Shown: positions 1 through 5,168, counted from the first letter of the stretch. The stretch: 5,638 bases of DNA from Limiplasma sp036645955 (GCA_036645955.1 JAVXND010000113.1:1-5638), one strand, 5' to 3'. The notes: generated from the letters alone by a model not told the origin. Made by a program: numbers and translations.

Positions 1-91
1 TGCGTGCCGCTGTTTTCTGCAAACTCTTTTGCGCCAAAAGAGTTTGTGCGGGTCGTAGGGGCGCATAGCCCCTACATTACTGGCGCGGAAA
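1..91 (+). repeat. Interspersed repeat, copy 1 (upstream of abiE operon)
   Basis: A 91-bp non-coding sequence that recurs in the same orientation at 2233-2316. Positions 1-33 match 2233-2265 exactly and 46-91 match 2271-2316 exactly. The middle differs by a net 7-base deletion in the other copy. It contains two hairpins. One is AAACTCTTTTG (21-31), loop CGC, CAAAAGAGTTT (35-45). The other is GTAGGGGC (55-62), loop GCATA, GCCCCTAC (68-75). The window starts at the first shared base, so the true left end may lie outside. It resembles a MITE- or REP-like intergenic element; no transposase gene is visible here. Confidence 0.85.
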
Positions 92-213
92 GCCAATTCC
101 GCAAAAGCGCGATTCCCCCCCGCAGGGGGATGTAGCGGCGCGGGATGCCAATTCCGCAAAAGTGCGATTCCCCCCGCAGGGGGATGTAGCGGCGCGGGAT
201 GCCAATTCCGCAA
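92..213 (+). repeat. 54-55 bp GC-rich tandem repeat, about 2.2 copies
   Basis: Units begin with GCCAATTCCGCAA at 92, 147 and 201. The first unit is 55 bp, the second 54 bp (one fewer C in the C-run), and the third stops after about 13 bases. Each full unit holds a C5-GCA-G5 hairpin. The junctions form a second hairpin, for example GCGGAA (85-90) with TTCCGC (97-102); in later units this becomes GCGGGA with TTCCGC, which still pairs through one G-T. A related junction (GCGGA...TCCGC) occurs at 2309-2326 next to the other repeat copy. It is non-coding by appearance. Confidence 0.85.
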
Positions 214-239
214 GGGGGGCGAGCATCGCGAGGTGGGAC

Positions 240-259
240 GGACACCATGTATGGTGTCC
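240..259. repeat. Palindrome GGACACCAT-GT-ATGGTGTCC, copy 1
   Basis: Nine-base arms, perfectly complementary, around a GT centre. The context, ending in CCCTACA on the right, is the reverse complement of the context of the palindrome at 5169-5188, so the two are inverted copies of one roughly 30-bp element. It is probably a REP-like palindromic unit that can fold as a hairpin. Confidence 0.8.
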
Positions 260-358
260 CTACAGGGTTATGGTGCATGGGGGAGCGAACCCGTAGGGTG
301 GGGAGCGGAAGGGGGGGACCTCCGCAATAAAACATCCGCTTGTTTATGAATGATTTCC
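260..358. other. GC-rich intergenic stretch without a gene
   Basis: The G-rich run around 280-318 continues the repeat cluster and ends in ACCTCCGCAA (318-327), a string also present at the end of the second repeat cluster near 2320. No credible gene, RNA or terminator was seen between 1 and 358. The sequence turns abruptly A+T rich after about 340, where the abiE promoter region begins. Confidence 0.6.
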
Positions 359-387
359 TTGCTTTTTCGTTATAATTATTATATACT
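359..387 (+). promoter_or_regulatory. Predicted sigma-A promoter of the abiE operon
   Basis: A -35 box TTGCTT (359-364), a 17-base spacer, and a -10 box TATACT (382-387) lie 25 bases ahead of the antitoxin start codon. TATAAT at 371-376 is an alternative -10 but has no well-placed -35. Transcription would begin near 393-395, leaving a very short leader. The inverted repeat at 366-399 overlaps this promoter. Confidence 0.65.
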
Positions 388-399
388 ATTTATAACGAA
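366..399. promoter_or_regulatory. Inverted repeat over the abiE promoter, probable antitoxin operator
   Basis: Perfect 10-base arms TTCGTTATAA (366-375) and TTATAACGAA (390-399) are separated by 14 bases. The repeat spans the promoter spacer, the -10 box and the expected transcription start, and its right arm runs into the AAGGAAG ribosome binding site (398-404). Studied AbiEi antitoxins repress their own operon by binding inverted repeats in the promoter through an N-terminal winged helix, so this is the obvious operator. Binding itself is inferred. Confidence 0.7.
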
Positions 400-411
400 G
401 GAAGTGAGCCA

Positions 412-1050
412 ATGGAACGCCCTAACTATCTTGCGCAGATTAGGCAGCGAATTGCAGACGCTGAACTTGGCACGGTTTTTATTCCTTCCGACTTTTTTGA
501 CATTGCGGAAGCAGTCAAAGTGAATATGTGTTTACATCGATTAAAAAAAAGCGATGATTTAATCATGGTGATGCGAGGCGTTTTTGCAAAACCACGGCAT
601 AGTGCTTTATTGGATAAAGGCATTCCGCCAAGCTTTGGAAACATTGCAAAAGCCATTGCACGTAACTATGGCTGGACCATTGTACCCTGCGGTGACACAG
701 CGCTCAACAGCTTGGGTCTTTCCACTCAATTAACATCCGTATATTCATACATGAGCGATGGCCCGTATAAAACCTATACCATTGATGGCATGCAAATCAC
801 ATTTAAACACACAAACCGAACAAATGAACTAAACGGTGTTTCCTTCCAAACTGCTCTTGTGATTCAGGCACTAAGAGCTTTGGAGCGGGACAACATTACC
901 ATGAAGGAACTCAAGAAAATTTCAGAGCACCTTAGTTCGAGCGAAAAAAAGAAGTTGCATGCCGAAAGTCAACACATTACTTCTTGGGTTTATGAAAACA
1001 TCAAGCTTATTTGTAAGGAGGATGAAAACAGCCATGAAGCAAGTCGCTAA
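412..1050 (+). CDS. Type IV TA antitoxin, AbiEi family (DUF6088-like)
   Basis: This 212-residue protein is the likely antitoxin and operon repressor of a type IV (AbiE) toxin-antitoxin pair, acting in the cytoplasm. Residues about 6-64 look like the winged helix-turn-helix of the family: GTVFIPSDFFDIA (20-32), then VNMCLHRL (37-44), then the wing strand MVMRGVFAKPRHS (52-64). Residues about 84-145 form the second conserved block, including IVPCGDTALNSLGLSTQ (90-106). The C-terminus is helical and lysine-rich (about 146-200). The start ATG has AAGGAAG seven bases upstream. The stop lies inside the toxin gene, a 17-base overlap that implies translational coupling. I recognise the family from these blocks and from the partner downstream. 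The protein looks shorter than the classic lactococcal AbiEi, so a DUF6088-type label fits best. Exact subfamily is unverified. Base composition is more A+T rich than in the XRE genes downstream (hand counts of single 60-base lines: 23 and 29 G+C here, 34 and 31 there), compatible with acquisition by transfer. Confidence 0.85.
   Translation: MERPNYLAQIRQRIADAELGTVFIPSDFFDIAEAVKVNMCLHRLKKSDDLIMVMRGVFAKPRHSALLDKGIPPSFGNIAKAIARNYGWTIVPCGDTALNSLGLSTQLTSVYSYMSDGPYKTYTIDGMQITFKHTNRTNELNGVSFQTALVIQALRALERDNITMKELKKISEHLSSSEKKKLHAESQHITSWVYENIKLICKEDENSHEASR
1015..1021 (+). promoter_or_regulatory. Ribosome binding site AAGGAGG that sets the abiEii start
   Basis: A full consensus Shine-Dalgarno lies inside the end of the antitoxin gene. 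ATG 1022 directly abuts it (no spacer) and cannot be used efficiently. ATG 1034 follows after 12 bases, slightly long but usable. ATGs at 959 and 992 lie upstream of the site. This favours 1034 as the toxin start. Confidence 0.7.
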
Positions 1051-2065
1051 TCTATCCCGCTCGGAACGTGAGGAGCTATTCATTGCCACAGCACACGATA
1101 TCCATCTACCAGAAGCAATGGTTGAGAAGGATTTCTGGGTTTGTTGGACGCTTGACTATCTGTTCCATGCCTGCCCTTGGATTCATCACTTAGCATTCAA
1201 GGGCGGCACTAGCCTTTCCAAATGTTATCACCTAATTGAAAGGTTTTCTGAGGATATTGACTTGATTTTAGATTGGCGCTTATTAGGCTGTGAAAAAGAC
1301 GTTCCATGGCAAACACGAAGCAACACAAAACAAGATAAGTTCAATAAAAAAATCAATGCTGATACCGAAAGCTTTCTTCTAAGTACCTTTCTTCCTGTTG
1401 TGCAAAACGATTTTGAATCGCTTCTCTCAGACGGATTTGAGCTTTCCATCGACCGTAATGATCCGCAAACGGTGCTTTTTGCTTACCCGCGTATTTTTGG
1501 TGAAGGAAGCATTCTTCCAATGGTTCGTATGGAAATTGGTGCATTGGCTGCGTGGTCACCAGTTCAAAATATGAACATATTCTCTTATGCTGCAAAGCAA
1601 TATCCGAAAGTTTTTCATAGCCCAGGCACGCAGGTTTTAACGGTGGCACCAGAGCGCACTTTCTGGGAAAAAGCAACCATATTACACAAGGAAGCATGCC
1701 GCACCAACGGCACTCTTCCCTCACGTTATTCCCGCCATTATTATGACTTGTTTTGCATGAACCAGTCTAATGTAAAAGCACTAGCCTTTGCAGATTTTGA
1801 TCTGCTGGCTAGTGTGGTTCGTTTTAAAAATCGATTTTATCCTACGGGCTCCGCACATTATGAATTAGCAAAGCCCGGTACGTTTCGCCTCATGCCTCCC
1901 GAGCGGTCTATCCAGCTTTTGCAGAGTGACTATGAGCATATGAAAAACATGATTTATGGGAACCAACCATCATTTGAAGAGATTCTAGCATGTTTGCAAA
2001 GCATGGAGGAAGAAATAAACGCCAACTCCCAATACAATACAAGTGCGGATTATTTGTCGTGCTAA
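1034..2065 (+). CDS. AbiEii/AbiGii nucleotidyltransferase toxin (type IV TA)
   Basis: This 343-residue protein is the toxin of the pair. AbiEii-family enzymes (PF08843) have a DNA polymerase beta-like nucleotidyltransferase fold, and the studied relative MenT adds nucleotides to tRNA acceptor ends, blocking translation. Visible motifs: EKDFWV near residue 35; the signature KGGTSLSK (56-63), followed by RFSEDIDL (70-77), whose D74 and D76 are the expected metal-binding acidic pair; VRMEIG (164-169); ERTFWEKA (207-214); and SRYSRHYYDLF (230-240), the family's C-terminal block. All key residues appear intact, so the toxin should be active. The start 1034 is chosen because of the AAGGAGG at 1015-1021 and because the family usually begins shortly before the EKDFWV motif. 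Starts at 959, 992 and 1022 are in frame but less likely. The first 17 bases overlap the antitoxin gene. The tRNA activity is family knowledge, not visible here. Confidence 0.92.
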   Translation: MKQVANLSRSEREELFIATAHDIHLPEAMVEKDFWVCWTLDYLFHACPWIHHLAFKGGTSLSKCYHLIERFSEDIDLILDWRLLGCEKDVPWQTRSNTKQDKFNKKINADTESFLLSTFLPVVQNDFESLLSDGFELSIDRNDPQTVLFAYPRIFGEGSILPMVRMEIGALAAWSPVQNMNIFSYAAKQYPKVFHSPGTQVLTVAPERTFWEKATILHKEACRTNGTLPSRYSRHYYDLFCMNQSNVKALAFADFDLLASVVRFKNRFYPTGSAHYELAKPGTFRLMPPERSIQLLQSDYEHMKNMIYGNQPSFEEILACLQSMEEEINANSQYNTSADYLSC

Positions 2066-2114
2066 GGTTTATAAATGATACGGATGTCAAGGAACATTAC
2101 CATATGTCACGATT

Positions 2115-2229
2115 CAAGCAAAACCTATGTGAATGAATTTTGATGGGAAGGGGCGAGTGTTGGCGGTACCCGAACCGCCCAAATAGCGAGCCCCCTCAAA
2201 ATTCATCCGCATCAAGGGGTTTTTGCTTG
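2115..2229. repeat. 115-bp nested imperfect palindrome, MITE-like
   Basis: Terminal arms CAAGCAAAACC (2115-2125) and GGGGTTTTTGCTTG (2216-2229) pair, with a small bulge. Inside are TGAATTTTGA (2134-2143) with TCAAAATTCA (2196-2205), GGGGC (2150-2154) with GCCCC (2190-2194), and a central hairpin GGCGGT (2162-2167), loop ACCCGA, ACCGCC (2174-2179). The whole stretch therefore folds on itself. It lies 50 bases after the toxin stop and three bases before the next repeat. It could be a small non-autonomous mobile element or a compound transcription end; no T-tract of normal terminator form follows the stems. Confidence 0.75.
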
Positions 2230-2232
2230 GAG

Positions 2233-2316
2233 TGCGTGCCGCTGTTTTCTGCAAACTCTTTTGCGGAGATGTGCGGGTCGTAGGGGCGCATAGCCCCTAC
2301 ATTACTGGCGCGGAAA
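2233..2316 (+). repeat. Interspersed repeat, copy 2 (downstream of abiE operon)
   Basis: Same orientation as the repeat at 1-91, with 79 identical positions in two blocks. It keeps the GTAGGGGC (2280-2287), GCATA, GCCCCTAC (2293-2300) hairpin. It has lost the 3' arm of the AAACTCTTTTG hairpin: GAGAT (2266-2270) replaces 12 bases. The following stretch (2317-2350) carries short hairpins such as CTCCG-CA-CGGAG and the shared ACCTCCGCAA string. Confidence 0.85.
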
Positions 2317-2352
2317 TCCACCTCCGCAAATCCCCCCCTCCGCACGGAGAAT

Positions 2353-2388
2353 GCATGCCCCATAAGGCATGCTGCGATTTTTGCTTTT
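2353..2388 (+). terminator. Possible weak terminator ahead of the XRE operon
   Basis: Stem GCATGCC (2353-2359), loop CCATAA, GGCATGC (2366-2372), followed by TGCGATTTTTGCTTTT. The T-tract is interrupted, so termination would be imperfect. It sits about 20 bases upstream of the XRE operon -35 box and could insulate it from readthrough out of the toxin gene. It may instead be the last hairpin of the repeat cluster. Confidence 0.35.
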
Positions 2389-2392
2389 GAGC

Positions 2393-2421
2393 TTGTTTTA
2401 CTACACTTAAAATGATATACT
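2393..2421 (+). promoter_or_regulatory. Predicted sigma-A promoter of the XRE operon
   Basis: -35 TTGTTT (2393-2398), 17-base spacer, and extended -10 TGATATACT (TATACT at 2416-2421). Transcription should start near 2428, with a leader of just under 30 bases that contains GAAGGA (2441-2446), nine to ten bases before the ATG at 2456. No clear inverted repeat was found over it. Confidence 0.7.
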
Positions 2422-2455
2422 GACATGGAAATTCTTATGCGAAGGATGTAAAGAG

Positions 2456-3658
2456 ATGTCAACATTTGAAGAACAGCTTATCTCTGCACGCAAGGAGCGC
2501 GGAATTACGCAGGAACAGTTGGCGGAGGAAATGAACGTTTCACGCCAAACCATTTCTCATTGGGAAAATGGACGGATGAAGCCCGACGAAGAAACCATGA
2601 AGCGTTTGTCTGAATTGCTGAAGCTGGAGGAATGCACAGAAGCAGCGCCAATGGCATTGGATGAAAAGCACACAGCCAAGAGCAGCAAGCTGCGCATTGG
2701 GGTGCTTGCCGCATTTGTTTGCGGCATAGCGGCCACGCTGCTTGTGGTCTATGGTCTGCTTCCGCTGACGGCGAAGAAGGCAGAGCCCATCCCCGCACAA
2801 GCCACGCAGGAGCAACAGGAGCTTCTCCCTGCGGATTATCCTTTTGAATGGTATCAACAGCCGGCGGTAAACGAAGCGGGCAAAGCCTACCTAGAGTTTG
2901 CGCCCGCTGCCTCTCCCGTAAAGCTGATGCAAATGGGCGATGAGGGGGAATATACTTGGGATATCGTGTACTTTATCAATGAAATCAACGATATTCCCTT
3001 TACGATCACTAAGTATACCGAAACGTTTTTTAACAGCGAGCATGGCGTGTTAAATGTGTATGTGAAAACGGGCGCTGAATGCACTCGCGTTTGGCAAACG
3101 GCTATGATTCAAAGCGGCTTGAATTATGGCTATAACTGCTATCGTAAAGTAGATGGCAGCATTGGTTATGGCGCGGCAATTGAGGGCATCGACGCAAACG
3201 GAAACGAGCTGGCGTTCGGACTCTATATTCCGCTGTCGCACGAAAAGGAGCGGGTTTTCACCCCTGCTGATTTTCAGCAGGAACAGCCGCGAGAGGCTGA
3301 CAAGGCCTATGTGGAGATCGTGCCAGAGCATGACCCCTTTCCGTGCATCCACAAAGCGGAGTTTTCAGATTCGGTCGGTTGGGAATTCCTTTTTTCGATT
3401 TCCAATACAAGCGACGTTCCCTTCACAGTCAAGCAGATCACACAGGTTTTGTTTGATGGAGAAAAGACTCTCCTTCAGAAGGTTTTCACCTCCGATTTGG
3501 CGGGCTACGACAAGCTTTCCAAAGGGGACGAACCGCTTCTGCACGATGGTAATGTAAATGAGATGGTCCTTACGGGCATCGGCATGCTTGTGGAGGGCAC
3601 AGATGCGAATGGAAACGAGCTTTCCTTTGCAAAATATGTCGAATTTGCACAGGAGTGA
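2456..3658 (+). CDS. Membrane-anchored XRE regulator with two tandem C-terminal domains
   Basis: This 400-residue protein has an N-terminal HTH_3/XRE domain (about 5-58) with an intact TQEQLAEEMNVSRQTISHWE helix-turn-helix (19-37), so DNA binding is expected. A charged linker leads to one hydrophobic helix (about 81-104, GVLAAFVCGIAATLLVVYG) preceded by KSSKLR, suggesting N-terminus inside. After a Q/E-rich stretch come two copies of one unrecognised domain, about 129-261 and 271-398. Each opens with a QQ...NEA/READ-KAY pattern (YQQPAVNEAGKAYLEF; FQQEQPREADKAYVEI), has a middle N..(N/S)D(I/V)PFT strand, and closes with EG-x-DANGNEL. The domain's alternating hydrophobic pattern suggests a beta-sandwich. 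The same domain occurs once in the next gene, 6 bases away. RodZ has a similar plan (HTH, membrane helix, outer domain), but here the recognition helix looks like that of a true DNA-binding regulator. Role inferred: one-component transmembrane sensor. Targets and signal are unknown. The start is supported by GAAGGA upstream. Confidence 0.85.
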   Translation: MSTFEEQLISARKERGITQEQLAEEMNVSRQTISHWENGRMKPDEETMKRLSELLKLEECTEAAPMALDEKHTAKSSKLRIGVLAAFVCGIAATLLVVYGLLPLTAKKAEPIPAQATQEQQELLPADYPFEWYQQPAVNEAGKAYLEFAPAASPVKLMQMGDEGEYTWDIVYFINEINDIPFTITKYTETFFNSEHGVLNVYVKTGAECTRVWQTAMIQSGLNYGYNCYRKVDGSIGYGAAIEGIDANGNELAFGLYIPLSHEKERVFTPADFQQEQPREADKAYVEIVPEHDPFPCIHKAEFSDSVGWEFLFSISNTSDVPFTVKQITQVLFDGEKTLLQKVFTSDLAGYDKLSKGDEPLLHDGNVNEMVLTGIGMLVEGTDANGNELSFAKYVEFAQE

Positions 3659-3664
3659 CCAGTC

Positions 3665-4468
3665 ATGACAATGAACACCCTTGGCAGCCAAATACGGCAG
3701 GCGCGAAAAAACAGGGGTTTCACACAGGAACAGCTGGCGGAGACTTTGCATGTAACCCGTCAAACTGTTTCCAACTGGGAAAACGAACGCTTTCAGCCAG
3801 ACTATGAAATGCTGGTGCAGATTGCGGACGTGCTTTCTTTGGATGGATTGCTGCCGCAATATCAGCCCGACGCGCAAATGCAGGCGGCTCCCTTGGCAGC
3901 TACCCTATCCGAAAAAGCCCCGCCGCTGCGGTTTTACAGGTCCAAGAAATACGTTCGCGTGCTGATGCTTGCGGCGGCCGTGTTTTTGGCGGGGGTTGTT
4001 ATTTTGCTTTGTAGTCTGAACCAAACTGCTTCAGACAATAGCGGCTATTCCCTTGCGTGGTTTCAGCAGGAGCAGCAGAATGAAGCAAACAAGGCTTTTG
4101 TGCGGCTCTATACCCATACGCCAGTTGTAAAAGCCATGCGAGGTTCGCCTGGCGCCACGCCTATGCGGAACTACAGCATTCATATGAAGGAAGAAAACGG
4201 CATTGGATTCACAGTTGAACGTGCAGATTGTGTTTATTTCAATGGTCAAAAGGTCCTCATGATGATTACAGAAACCGAGGATTGCTTTCATGAATTTCTG
4301 AGCAAAACGTCCACACGCATTGGCGCTGGTCAATATCGCCAGCATCACTTTGTGGAGATTGCCGATCGTGAAACCACAGGCTTGGGATATGTGATGTACG
4401 GCACAGATGACAATGGCAATGAGCTTTCTTTCCACATCTACCTCTCCTTTGAAAACGAATACAAGTAA
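3665..4468 (+). CDS. Membrane-anchored XRE regulator with one C-terminal domain (paralogue)
   Basis: This 267-residue paralogue of the preceding protein begins with an HTH_3/XRE domain (about 6-60). Its TQEQLAETLHVTRQTVSNWE (20-39) differs from the first gene's recognition helix (TRQTVSNWENER against SRQTISHWENGR), so operators may be related but not identical. A linker of about 35 residues leads to a membrane helix (about 97-117, VLMLAAAVFLAGVVILLCSL) preceded by RSKKYVR, which points to a cytoplasmic N-terminus. One C-terminal domain follows (about 128-264): FQQEQQNEANKAFVRLY at the start, an IGFTV strand in the middle and YGTDDNGNELSFHIYL at the end. The AGGAG at 3651-3655, overlapping the end of the upstream gene, lies nine bases before ATG 3665; ATG 3671 is a poorer choice. 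The 6-base gap and the terminator after this gene make the two a transcription unit, and they could form homo- or hetero-oligomers in the membrane (inference). Confidence 0.85.
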   Translation: MTMNTLGSQIRQARKNRGFTQEQLAETLHVTRQTVSNWENERFQPDYEMLVQIADVLSLDGLLPQYQPDAQMQAAPLAATLSEKAPPLRFYRSKKYVRVLMLAAAVFLAGVVILLCSLNQTASDNSGYSLAWFQQEQQNEANKAFVRLYTHTPVVKAMRGSPGATPMRNYSIHMKEENGIGFTVERADCVYFNGQKVLMMITETEDCFHEFLSKTSTRIGAGQYRQHHFVEIADRETTGLGYVMYGTDDNGNELSFHIYLSFENEYK

Positions 4469-4480
4469 ATGCGTTTTTCC

Positions 4481-4512
4481 ACCGCCCTTCTTTGCAAGGG
4501 CGGTTATTTTTT
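4481..4512 (+). terminator. Intrinsic terminator of the XRE operon
   Basis: A perfect 9-bp stem ACCGCCCTT (4481-4489), loop CTTTGC, AAGGGCGGT (4496-4504), then TATTTTTT. It begins 12 bases after the stop codon. The GC-rich stem with a following T-tract is a textbook rho-independent terminator and separates the XRE genes from the small membrane protein gene. Confidence 0.93.
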
Positions 4513-4522
4513 GGCTTTTGAT

Positions 4523-4571
4523 GAATTATCATCCATTATCACGAATGTAAAACAAAACTTGCGTGACTTTG
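4523..4571 (+). repeat. 49-bp interspersed repeat, copy 1
   Basis: It matches 5359-5407 at 45 of 49 positions without gaps; the differences are CC/GG at 4533-4534 and CA/GG in the A-rich middle. Internally it has a 10-base near-duplication (ATTATCATCC, ATTATCACGA) and an imperfect hairpin with outer stem TCACG (4539-4543) and CGTGA (4562-4566). It lies just after the XRE terminator and ends about 50 bases before the next start codon. Confidence 0.85.
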
Positions 4572-4591
4572 TAACCTTCTGTGCTTATGAT
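4563..4591 (+). promoter_or_regulatory. Possible promoter of the small membrane protein gene
   Basis: -35-like GTGACT (4563-4568), 17-base spacer, and -10 TATGAT (4586-4591). The -35 part lies in the 3' end of the 49-bp repeat. The -35 matches only four of six consensus bases, so this is a moderate prediction. A promoter is needed somewhere here because a strong terminator closes the upstream operon. Confidence 0.45.
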
Positions 4592-4621
4592 AGAACCATC
4601 AAAGAGAAGGAAGGGAGTGTT

Positions 4622-4921
4622 ATGCTGTTCTATTTGGGCTGGATCATCGCGGCGTTTTTGGGTGGAGTTCTGTTTGCTTGCTGGTATCAAAGAAAGCGTC
4701 ATAACATGGCAAAGCGATTTGCCCCCATTCCTTGCTACCGCGGAAGCCGCTATGCGGAGATCGTAGAGGCGGTAGGGATGCTTCCGCAATGTGAAAGACG
4801 TAAGGCAAACGGTCATGTGGTCAGAACATGGAGCGATCAGAAATATTCGATCACACTTTTGTTTGACGAAGCGGATGTTTGTCTTGGGGTGGAGGATGAA
4901 ACGATTGAGAAGCAAGGGTGA
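4622..4921 (+). CDS. Small single-pass membrane protein of unknown function
   Basis: This 99-residue protein has a hydrophobic N-terminal helix (about 2-22, LFYLGWIIAAFLGGVLFACW) followed at once by YQRKRHNMAKR, so the C-terminal part should be cytoplasmic with the N-terminus outside or embedded. The soluble part (about 38-96) contains YAEIVEAVGMLPQCERR, then VVRTWSDQKYSITLLFDEAD. The alternation of helix and strands is loosely like small BamE/SmpA-type modules, but I do not recognise the family and no function is claimed. ATG 4622 is chosen because AAGGAAG (4607-4613) lies eight bases upstream. The in-frame ATG at 4469 would put the coding sequence through the XRE terminator and the 49-bp repeat and is rejected. 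No close downstream gene follows, so it is probably monocistronic. Confidence 0.75.
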   Translation: MLFYLGWIIAAFLGGVLFACWYQRKRHNMAKRFAPIPCYRGSRYAEIVEAVGMLPQCERRKANGHVVRTWSDQKYSITLLFDEADVCLGVEDETIEKQG

Positions 4922-4977
4922 AAGGACAAGGGAGGGGTGGCGTGGACACAGGCATGGAGATCGGAACGGGCAAGGGC

Positions 4978-5072
4978 GGTTCATTTGCATGGGTGCGGTT
5001 CGTTTGCATGGGAGCGGTTCATTTGCATGGGTGCGGTTCATTTGCATGGGAGCGGTTCATTTGCATGGGCAA
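4978..5072 (+). repeat. 19-bp tandem array, five copies with alternating variants
   Basis: Units start at 4978, 4997, 5016, 5035 and 5054 with the consensus GGTTCATTTGCATGGGWGC. The W position alternates T, A, T, A, and the fifth unit ends in CAA instead. The array is thus two 38-bp dimers plus one monomer, a higher-order repeat. The second unit has one A-to-G change (GGTTCGTTTG). A 19-base period is not a multiple of three, and readings in all three frames give the same cycling peptide, so it is most likely non-coding. The string GAGRTCGGAACGGG flanks it on both sides (4957-4970 and 5082-5095). Confidence 0.9.
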
Positions 5073-5134
5073 CCTCTGCGCGAGGTCGGAACGGGGCAAG
5101 CCCGTTCCCTACGGGGGCACGTGCCGCACGCGGC
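5072..5134. repeat. Cluster of short hairpins after the tandem array
   Basis: ACCTC (5072-5076), loop TGCGC, GAGGT (5082-5086); then GGAACGGG (5088-5095), loop GCAAG, CCCGTTCC (5101-5108); then the perfect 10-base palindrome GGCACGTGCC (5116-5125); then GCCG (5123-5126) with CGGC (5131-5134). The style matches the repeat cluster at the start of the window. None is followed by a T-tract, so they do not look like terminators of the gene ending at 4921. Confidence 0.7.
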
Positions 5135-5168
5135 GGCTTTTGCGCAAGATTGCCCCGCTTCCTTGTAG

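Noticed and set aside
72..335. Minus-strand reading frame of 87 codons
   Set aside because: It runs wholly through the palindromic and tandem repeats, the peptide repeats (GIGIPRRYIPLRG twice) only because the DNA does, and no ribosome binding site is seen.
959..1033. Upstream start for the toxin gene
   Set aside because: ATGs at 959 and 992 lie before the AAGGAGG site and lack their own, and 1022 abuts the site with no spacer.
2162..2194. Partial likeness to a T-box core (GGCGGTACC)
   Set aside because: No specifier stem, no antiterminator consensus, no biosynthetic or tRNA synthetase gene downstream, and the string is explained by the nested palindrome.
2115..2229. Integron attC site
   Set aside because: No GTTRRRY/RYYYAAC core pair at the ends, and no integrase in the window.
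3153..3877. Long frames on either strand inside the XRE genes (for example 3153-3557 + and 3365-3877 -)
   Set aside because: They are shadows of the XRE coding sequences; the XRE frames carry recognisable domains and ribosome binding sites.
4469..4621. Upstream start for the small membrane protein at 4469
   Set aside because: It would place the coding sequence through the intrinsic terminator and the 49-bp repeat, with no ribosome binding site; 4622 has a good one.
4983..5065. Recurring ATTTGCAT, the eukaryotic octamer motif
   Set aside because: The sequence is clearly bacterial, and the octamer recurs only because the 19-bp unit does.
4978..5072. CRISPR array or plasmid iterons
   Set aside because: Units are contiguous without spacers, so not CRISPR; no replication initiator gene or A+T-rich melting region is adjacent.
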